From NCBI RefSeq assembly GCF_937873765.1, contig NZ_CALMZC010000014.1, forward strand, positions 124,001 to 188,000: a stretch of DNA of 64,000 bases, in the 5' to 3' direction. The translations under genes and the position numbers were made by a program. The notes beneath the pieces are model-generated. The model made no database searches. It was given only the letters and a program-made list of their open reading frames with translations, and was not told the origin of the DNA. This DNA comes from an uncultured Thiothrix sp. Its GTDB lineage: Bacteria; Pseudomonadota; Gammaproteobacteria; Thiotrichales; Thiotrichaceae. Shown here in pieces: positions 58,524 to 64,000 of the stretch. Position 1 is the stretch's first letter. The number at the start of each line of letters is the position of its first letter.

Positions 58524-59003
58524 TTAGGCGTGTGTTGAAGCTTGAGTATCAGTTTTTGCAGCCCACATGCGCATGCGCTCTAAACCCGTTGCATTCGCAT
58601 CAATGTAGGTGATCGCACCCGTTGGGCAAGCTTCAGCGCATTTAGGATCACCACCACAGAGATCACATTTAATGACTTTACCGGTAGAAGTATTGTAGTT
58701 GACCGTACCAAAAGGACAGGCAATCGTACAAACCTTACAACCGACACAACGGTCATTCAGGATATATTTAGCACCAGTAACAAAGTTAAGCACAATGGCA
58801 TCGACGGGGCAGGCTTGCATACACCAAGCTTCATCGCATTGTGTGCAGGTATAAGGCACAAAGCGGCCTTCATCGTGGAAAGTAAAAACTTTAATGCGGG
58901 ATTTAGAGGGGTTGAAAACACCTTCATTCTCATAAGAGCAGGCCATTTCACATTGTAGACAACCGGTACATTTCTCCGGGTCGATATGTAATGATTTTTG
59001 CAT
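58524..59003 (-). CDS. Four-cluster 4Fe-4S electron-transfer subunit (AorA-like)
   Basis: A 159-residue polyferredoxin with 16 cysteines in four 4Fe-4S sets: C12/15/18/22, C53/56/61/65, C86/89/92/96 and C113/116/122/126. This DMSO reductase B-like layout matches AorA. From family knowledge, AorA forms filament-like electron wires between AorB units and the FAD subunit. First gene of the operon: GGAGGA lies 7 bases before ATG 59003, and the catalytic subunit starts 13 bases after its stop. Confidence 0.9.
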   Translation of the reverse strand: MQKSLHIDPEKCTGCLQCEMACSYENEGVFNPSKSRIKVFTFHDEGRFVPYTCTQCDEAWCMQACPVDAIVLNFVTGAKYILNDRCVGCKVCTIACPFGTVNYNTSTGKVIKCDLCGGDPKCAEACPTGAITYIDANATGLERMRMWAAKTDTQASTHA

Positions 59004-59079
59004 CGATCATCCTCCGTTAACCGTAACAAGACAGCATTTTTTAAAATAGCTTATTGGCTGCTATCCATGATTAAAGCAC

Positions 59080-59098
59080 AAGGTTGGTTTAAGGTTGG
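59080..59098. promoter_or_regulatory. Helically phased direct repeat upstream of the aldehyde oxidoreductase operon
   Basis: AAGGTTGG occurs at 59080-59087 and again at 59091-59098, an 11-base period, about 77-95 bases upstream of the first gene. Repeats one helical turn apart are typical activator sites. Which protein binds is unknown. Confidence 0.4.
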
Positions 59099-59120
59099 TG
59101 TTTTGTAGGGATATTGTCTA

Positions 59121-59143
59121 AGCACTCTTGAGTTTGGAGTGCT
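59121..59143 (-). terminator. Hairpin between the CBS/cNMP gene and the aldehyde oxidoreductase operon
   Basis: AGCACTC (59121-59127) and GAGTGCT (59137-59143) form a perfect 7-base stem with a 9-base loop, 27 bases after the end of the upstream minus-strand gene. It lacks a T run, so it may be a terminator of low strength or an operator. Confidence 0.4.
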
Positions 59144-59169
59144 CAGACCGATTAAATGAGGCGTTTGGC

Positions 59170-61035
59170 TTAACGGAAGTTATCAGCTTTATAACGAGTG
59201 GACATGAAATCTTGAAGATTGGATACGACTTCAAAAGCGTCTTTGAGGTGACGCCGCTCTAAAGCCGATAATTCTTCAGGGGGTACATAGTTATTCGGCT
59301 TTTGACCTTGCTCAATTTGCTTGGCTTGATGCTGTAAACGCACCATGCTAATGAATTCAAAGGCATCTTTGAGATCATCGATGTTTACTTGAGTAATACC
59401 ATTACTAGCGGCAATCGCATCCAAACGCTCCCAAGTATTCACCGCATGTAAACCTCCGGCTAGGGCGTAAACGCGTGCTAGGTCAATGACGGGCACCACG
59501 CCGCGTTTTTTCATATCCATGCCTTTTTCATCGCTATCAACACTTTCTTTATCCAGCACGAAACTACGGAAAAAGCCAATCGGTGGGCGATGACTTAAGG
59601 CATTACTGGCCATAAAGGCTTGGAAAATAGTTCTTGATTTAGTTTTAGCTAAGAAGTCTTCTTGTAAGGATTCAAGTAAGCTGCAATCACCGTATAGACA
59701 ACGTAAATCAAAAAAGATACTGGCATTTAATAAAGCTTGACCGTTAGGTGTGTCGATCCAATTATTAAAATAACTGCGCCATACGGCTAAGGGTTGTCGC
59801 CATTGCTCATTGGTTGCCATGATATTGCCTGGGCAATACACATAGCCACATTCATTCATGCCATCGCTGACAAATTTAGCCACATCTCGGAAATATTGCC
59901 CATGCTCGGCTTCATTATATGTATCCGACAAAATCATGCCGTTATCTTGATCAGTATGCGCAGTTTGCTCGCGGCGTGCCATTGAGCCTGCCACAATGAA
60001 CGCGTAAGGAATGGGTGGTTTACCAAACTGTTGTTCAGCCATTGCGATTAAGCGGCGCACAATGGCTTGCCCAATTGAGGTAATCGCATGCCCTATATCA
60101 TAAGCAGGCAAACTTTGCTTGACTAAACCCACTAAAACTTTCGGTAAGTTTTTACTGAGTTCACTTAGACGTGCTACAGTTTGTGCACAGTAAATATCCG
60201 CTACTAAATAAATAGCGCTATGCGTTTGTCCACGTAACAAATCAGTCGCAGAAATCACCCCTACGATCTCATTTTTATCAATGACTGGGACATGCCGGAT
60301 ATTCCGGCGTGCCATTAACAACAAAGCTTCAGAGGCTTGATTGTTGGGAGCTAAAGTGAGGGGTTCTAGAGTCATAATTTCTGTGACTGGCTGATGGATA
60401 TCTAAGCCATGCGCAACAATCGAGCGGAAATCTGCATCGGTTACAATCCCCGCCAAATGCTGCGTTTCATCGACTACGAGAGCGGTGCGCGAGCTATGTT
60501 CATTCATTTGCTGTGCGACTTTTTGAATGGTCGTGGTTTTGGGAACTAACATCGGCTGCTTCATCAAATCACTGACATGTAAGGTGATCATGGCGTGATT
60601 ATCAGTATTGCGTAGCTCTTGTAGGGCATTACGCACGCGATCTGCTTTATGCTCAGAGAAATAGCTGGCAAAGCGCTGATAGCTTTCAAACAACCGCATA
60701 AAGAGATTACCCGATAGGGTATAGAACAGAGAGTCTTCTAAAGCACGGACGGTTAAATTAACCTCACCTCCACGTATGACAGAGCGATGGCCAAACCAGT
60801 CGCCTACTCCAAACCGCCCATGCAAAATCCCATCTTCACGCACTAATTCGACTGCACCATAACGAATTAAAAAGACATGATCATTGGTTTTGCCAATGCG
60901 CATAATTGTTTCGCCTTGCTCAGCGTTGATTTCTTCAACAGAAGCGGCTAATTCATCAAGAGTTGCAAGGGGAAGACCCTTTAATGGCATAGTTTGTGCC
61001 AGATAGTCGCGGATTTCTAAGGTTTTTTTGTCCAT
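59170..61035 (-). CDS. DUF294 nucleotidyltransferase-like signalling protein (cNMP-CBS-CBS-NTase)
   Basis: A 621-residue cytoplasmic regulator. Domains in order: cyclic nucleotide-binding fold (about 15-135, GETIMRIGKTNDHVF, FGVGDWFG), two CBS domains (about 160-285), a GlnD-like nucleotidyltransferase domain (GSMARREQTAHTDQDNGMIL, about 350-375) and a helical DUF294 C-terminal domain (to 615). The family is a predicted signal transducer whose substrate and ligand are unknown. It lies downstream of another CBS gene on the same strand. Confidence 0.9.
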   Translation of the reverse strand: MDKKTLEIRDYLAQTMPLKGLPLATLDELAASVEEINAEQGETIMRIGKTNDHVFLIRYGAVELVREDGILHGRFGVGDWFGHRSVIRGGEVNLTVRALEDSLFYTLSGNLFMRLFESYQRFASYFSEHKADRVRNALQELRNTDNHAMITLHVSDLMKQPMLVPKTTTIQKVAQQMNEHSSRTALVVDETQHLAGIVTDADFRSIVAHGLDIHQPVTEIMTLEPLTLAPNNQASEALLLMARRNIRHVPVIDKNEIVGVISATDLLRGQTHSAIYLVADIYCAQTVARLSELSKNLPKVLVGLVKQSLPAYDIGHAITSIGQAIVRRLIAMAEQQFGKPPIPYAFIVAGSMARREQTAHTDQDNGMILSDTYNEAEHGQYFRDVAKFVSDGMNECGYVYCPGNIMATNEQWRQPLAVWRSYFNNWIDTPNGQALLNASIFFDLRCLYGDCSLLESLQEDFLAKTKSRTIFQAFMASNALSHRPPIGFFRSFVLDKESVDSDEKGMDMKKRGVVPVIDLARVYALAGGLHAVNTWERLDAIAASNGITQVNIDDLKDAFEFISMVRLQHQAKQIEQGQKPNNYVPPEELSALERRHLKDAFEVVSNLQDFMSTRYKADNFR

Positions 61036-61219
61036 GAGAGAGTTCCAAGCTAAATTTTAAATCTGCGGTGCGCAAGCTGATTGCTGCATTGCAACAGATA
61101 GAAGTGTATAGCTTTTAGCTTACTATGAATTTGATATGCAGCAAAAACTACGCGGATAGCTTGTTAAGCAATACGAGAACACCTAACTTTGGACTTTGCC
61201 CACAAAGTTGTGTCTATTG

Positions 61220-61244
61220 AGCATGCAGGACAAGACTGCATGCT
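61220..61244 (-). terminator. Hairpin after the CBS-domain gene
   Basis: AGCATGCAG (61220-61228) and CTGCATGCT (61236-61244) form a perfect 9-base stem with a 7-base loop, 12 bases after the CBS gene's end. No T run is present on the minus strand, so the terminator call is tentative. Confidence 0.5.
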
Positions 61245-61255
61245 GAGTTGGTGGA

Positions 61256-61687
61256 TTATCCTGCAATATAACGTTGAAGCTCGGCAATCATGAAGCGTTG
61301 CTCATCCATAATGACCTTCATCACATCTCCGATCGAAATAATCCCAATCATGTGACCTTCACTGTCCGTAATGGGTAAATGACGAATCCGCCGCTCGGTC
61401 ATAATGGACATACAGTCATGGACGGTTTTATCAGGTTGAATCGTAACTAGTTTAGCGGTCATTATGTCCTTAACCGCAGTTTCCCGTGAGCGTTTACCTT
61501 GTAAGATGACCTTACGAGCATAGTCACGCTCTGAAATAATCCCAACCAATTCTTTATTTTTAACCACAGGCAGGGCACTTAAATTACGCTCTGCCATAAT
61601 AGTGAGTGCATGATACACCGTATCATCAGGTGCTACTGTTGATAAAGTCTGATTGGCACTGTTTAAAAACTCCCTGATTGTTCTCAT
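61256..61687 (-). CDS. Two-CBS-domain protein
   Basis: A 143-residue protein made almost entirely of a CBS pair: first CBS about 9-60 (APDDTVYHALTIMAERNLSALPVVKNKELVGIISERDYARK), second about 75-130 (QPDKTVHDCMSIMTERRIRHLPITDSEGHMIGIISIGDVMK). Such stand-alone pairs bind adenosine nucleotides and sense energy state. ATG 61687 with GGGAG 6 bases upstream is preferred over the longer frame from 61747. No partner can be named. Confidence 0.88.
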   Translation of the reverse strand: MRTIREFLNSANQTLSTVAPDDTVYHALTIMAERNLSALPVVKNKELVGIISERDYARKVILQGKRSRETAVKDIMTAKLVTIQPDKTVHDCMSIMTERRIRHLPITDSEGHMIGIISIGDVMKVIMDEQRFMIAELQRYIAG

Positions 61688-61788
61688 ATCCTCTCCCTCG
61701 TAGGTTTTTGGTTGCGTAAAACTAACTTGAGTGATGCTGCAGTGCACTATAGCATAGGACTATCTTTTCGACATTTCTGAAGAGTGCC

Positions 61789-61813
61789 ATAGTTTATTGA
61801 ATGGGTAAACTAT
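61789..61813. repeat. Perfect inverted repeat in the CBS/rpoZ divergent region
   Basis: ATAGTTTA (61789-61796) and TAAACTAT (61806-61813) are perfect 8-base arms with a 9-base loop, 100 bases before rpoZ and 102 bases before the divergent CBS gene. Possible operator; no T run follows. Confidence 0.4.
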
Positions 61814-61912
61814 CCCAAGATAAAGATATGTGCATACAGTTGGCTATTTCTTTTTGATAATACTCAGATAGAATAGAAAGTTTTCCAAAACTTCCTGTAA
61901 GGAATATTGAAC

Positions 61913-62122
61913 ATGGCACGTGTTACCGTTGAAGATTGTCTACCTTACGTAGAGAACAATTTTGAGTTAGTACTAAAAGCAGCCAAACGCGCACGCGATA
62001 TCTCTCATGGTGCTCAACCTTTAATTGACGAAGAAGGGGACAAACCAACTGTGATTGCCTTGCGTGAAATTGCAGCTGGTTTATTAAACAAGAAACGTAC
62101 CCAGGATTTTGATGTGGGCTAA
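61913..62122 (+). CDS. rpoZ: RNA polymerase omega subunit
   Basis: Small subunit that helps RNA polymerase assembly and forms a ppGpp site in proteobacteria. [33 protein letters not shown] and [10 protein letters not shown] are typical. Using ATG 61913 with TAAGGA 9 bases upstream gives 69 residues, somewhat shorter than E. coli omega (about 91), mainly at the C-terminus. It precedes spoT by 41 bases, the usual gammaproteobacterial order. Confidence 0.94.
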   Translation: MARVTVEDCLPYVENNFELVLKAAKRARDISHGAQPLIDEEGDKPTVIALREIAAGLLNKKRTQDFDVG

Positions 62123-62163
62123 CTAACCACAAGGCAAGGGCGATATGTTGAGGGGCTTAGCTA

Positions 62164-64000
62164 ATGAACGACTCAGTACCTCCGAATGATTTTTTTCGCG
62201 CGAATGATCTGACGCGGACGGTCGAGCGTTATATGACCCCAGAAGAGAGTTCGCGAGTCTATGACGCTTTTTTGTTGGCAGCACAGGCACATGCAGGTAT
62301 CACGCGTAAATCTGGTGAGCCCTATATCACACATCCTTTAGAGGTCGCACGTATTTTAGCAGATATGCATCTGGATGCAGATGCAGTCTGTGCGGCTTTG
62401 TTGCACGATGTTTTAGAAGACACGGATTATAGTTATACCGATTTAGAAAATCGCTTCGGTAAAGTAGTGGCTGATTTAGTCGAAGGTGTGACTAAACTAG
62501 AGTCCGAGCAATTCACTGATAAAAACGCAGCCTCAAAAGCAAGTTTCCAAAAGTTTATGCAGGCCATGTCGGATGATTTCCGAGTGGTCATCATTAAACT
62601 GGCAGATCGCTTACATAATTTGCGTACTTTGGGCTATAAAAAGCCTGCTTCACGCCGTCGTATCTGCAAAGAAACTTTAGATATTTATATTCCATTGGCG
62701 CATCGGATGGGTATGAATGCTTTGCGTCGTGAACTACAGTCTTTAGTTTTTGAGCATTTATACCCTTGGCGTTATTGTGTTTTAAGGGCTGAATTAGACC
62801 GCTATTTAGTATCCGTTAAAGAACTGAGTGAAACCGTCGAAAATACAGTCAGTCAACGGTTAAGCGAAACTATTTCCAATCCGCTAGTCTTTATCCCGGA
62901 TAAAAATCTTTACCGTATTTATGACAGCATGAAAAACGGTGAATCCTTTGATGAAGATAAAGAAGTCATTGAATTGCGCGTGCTAGTTGGTACGGTGGAC
63001 GAGTGTTATCGTGCTTTAGGCATTTTGCATGCCACTTATCGCCCACGTCCCGGCAAATTCTTAGATTTTATTGCCACACCGAAGTCCTATGGTTATCAAG
63101 CTTTACAGACTCTATTGATTCCAGCGGGACAGCGCCGTCAAGTAGCAGTGAAGATTCAAACTCGTTCAATGTATCAAACGGCTTTGTTTGGCATTACTGC
63201 TCAATGGCGGTATCCAGGGCAAAATGCAGGGCAGCGTTCTTTATTTACTCAAGAAGCGCTCAAGCGTTGGCAAGAGCAAGTGCGCGATTTAGATTCTAAG
63301 GCGGGTAATGCGTCTGAGTTTTATGACGATATGCAAGCTGATTTATATCGTACTGAAATTTATGCTTTTACGCCTAAAGGGGAAATGAAAGAATTTCCAC
63401 GAGGTGCTACACCTATTGATTTTGCTTTCGCGATCCATACAGAAGTGGGCTTACACTGTACGGGTGCGAAAATTGATGGCAAAGAAGTGCCTTTGCGCAC
63501 CCGCATTCCTGATACGGCAACTGTAGAAATCTTGACAGATGACAAGGCCGTACCTCAGCCCTCTTGGTTAAATTATGTTGTTACTGGACGGGCACGGGCT
63601 ACCATTCGCAATTGGTTGCGCCAGCAAACCAATGCAGAGCAATTAGATTTAGGTAAGCACCTATTGGAGAAAGCTTTGCATGATCGTTCATCGAGTTTGG
63701 AAAAAATTAGCCCTCACATGTTAAGCGAGTTTTTGAGAGTATCCAACTATCAAGATCTAGACGAGCTGTACATGGCGATTGTGCATAATGACCAGTGTTC
63801 ACGCTTAACGGCGCAGCGCCTAATTAGTATGGAAGGTAATTCAAGTAATAGTTTCCTAGCGATGGGTGATAATGATACGCCATTGGTGATTAAAGGGACT
63901 TCAGGCTTAGCAATTCATTTTCAGACATGTTGTTATCCCTTACCGCAAGAGCCGATTCTGGCTACCTTAACATCTAAGAATGGTTTGGAAGTCCATCGGG
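62164..64000 (+). CDS. spoT: RelA/SpoT family (p)ppGpp hydrolase, synthetase domain degenerate (3'-truncated by window edge)
   Basis: The frame is open from ATG 62164 to the window end (612 codons), with GAGGGG upstream. The HD hydrolase domain is intact (H81-D82 in LLHDVLEDT, residues 80-87). The synthetase domain looks inactive. By my alignment to RelA, the catalytic Asp is E267, the Glu of EVQIRT is A328 (VAVKIQT), SLHT is ALQT (Q315), and the nucleotide-contacting Arg and Lys positions are P245 and S255. The TGS domain begins near residue 400. It should therefore degrade (p)ppGpp and not make it. rpoZ-spoT order supports the SpoT name. Confidence 0.93.
   Translation, partial: MNDSVPPNDFFRANDLTRTVERYMTPEESSRVYDAFLLAAQAHAGITRKSGEPYITHPLEVARILADMHLDADAVCAALLHDVLEDTDYSYTDLENRFGKVVADLVEGVTKLESEQFTDKNAASKASFQKFMQAMSDDFRVVIIKLADRLHNLRTLGYKKPASRRRICKETLDIYIPLAHRMGMNALRRELQSLVFEHLYPWRYCVLRAELDRYLVSVKELSETVENTVSQRLSETISNPLVFIPDKNLYRIYDSMKNGESFDEDKEVIELRVLVGTVDECYRALGILHATYRPRPGKFLDFIATPKSYGYQALQTLLIPAGQRRQVAVKIQTRSMYQTALFGITAQWRYPGQNAGQRSLFTQEALKRWQEQVRDLDSKAGNASEFYDDMQADLYRTEIYAFTPKGEMKEFPRGATPIDFAFAIHTEVGLHCTGAKIDGKEVPLRTRIPDTATVEILTDDKAVPQPSWLNYVVTGRARATIRNWLRQQTNAEQLDLGKHLLEKALHDRSSSLEKISPHMLSEFLRVSNYQDLDELYMAIVHNDQCSRLTAQRLISMEGNSSNSFLAMGDNDTPLVIKGTSGLAIHFQTCCYPLPQEPILATLTSKNGLEVHR

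Noticed and set aside
61923..62132. Minus-strand open frame opposite rpoZ
   Set aside because: It almost fully overlaps the omega subunit gene, which has clear homology and a good ribosome binding site.
63003..63299. Plus-strand open frame inside spoT in another frame
   Set aside because: Covers the synthetase domain of spoT; Ser-rich shadow sequence without a ribosome binding site.

Overview
This 64-kb window is a chromosomal segment of a gammaproteobacterium. Gene order matches the conserved gammaproteobacterial neighbourhoods: initiator tRNA-rimP-nusA-infB-rbfA-truB, nadB opposite rpoE-rseA-rseB-rseC, glmU-glmS, secB-gpsA, ispB opposite rplU-rpmA-obgE, and rpoZ-spoT. The AT-leaning composition, a persulfide-type ArsR regulator beside rhodanese/glutaredoxin/thioredoxin genes, a tungsten-type aldehyde oxidoreductase and a NhaD antiporter suggest a Thiotrichales-like sulfur bacterium (Thiothrix/Thiolinea/Thiofilum group). 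That placement is inferred from gene families, not from any search. I see no insertion sequence, prophage, CRISPR array or rRNA.

Layout. 1-11126: 3' part of the complex I operon (end of nuoF, then nuoG to nuoN) plus a DUF2818 membrane protein. 11198-17504: initiator tRNA, a terminator, and the translation/transcription operon rimP-nusA-infB-rbfA-truB. 17560-24273: an OsmC-YcaO fusion and nadB on the minus strand, then the sigma-E operon. 24330-30901: small membrane and secreted proteins, glmU-glmS, a SulP transporter, moaC. 30955-33836: ctp protease and envC on the minus strand. 34033-38115: an ArsR persulfide-sensor candidate with an operator-like palindrome, then rhodanese-grx-trxC-secB-gpsA-gshB. 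38118-40662: YdcH, a YhfA-type OsmC protein, an NlpC/P60 lipoprotein and a small membrane protein. 40886-44122: rubrerythrin, a CCG-type Fe-S protein, DUF3501 and DUF3050. 44127-48532: ispB, rplU-rpmA, obgE-proB, apaG. 48561-53346: a candidate minus-strand ncRNA, a lytic transglycosylase, ilvE, a CHCC zinc-finger protein, nhaD with a structured leader, and a c-type haem lipoprotein. 53380-59003: arginyltransferase, a MoeB-like enzyme, and a convergent operon for an NAD(H)-coupled tungsten aldehyde:ferredoxin oxidoreductase with a MoaD-like carrier and an unknown small protein. 59170-64000: two CBS-domain regulators, rpoZ and the start of spoT.

Most genes are housekeeping. The least explained items are: (i) the aldehyde oxidoreductase operon and its unrecognised 3' gene; (ii) a SpoT whose synthetase domain has lost several catalytic residues while the hydrolase motif is intact; (iii) the ArsR/palindrome/thiol-redox cluster; (iv) the rubrerythrin-FeS-DUF3501-DUF3050 cluster with mutually exclusive hairpins in its leader; (v) two structured non-coding candidates, one upstream of nhaD and one between apaG and the lytic transglycosylase gene.
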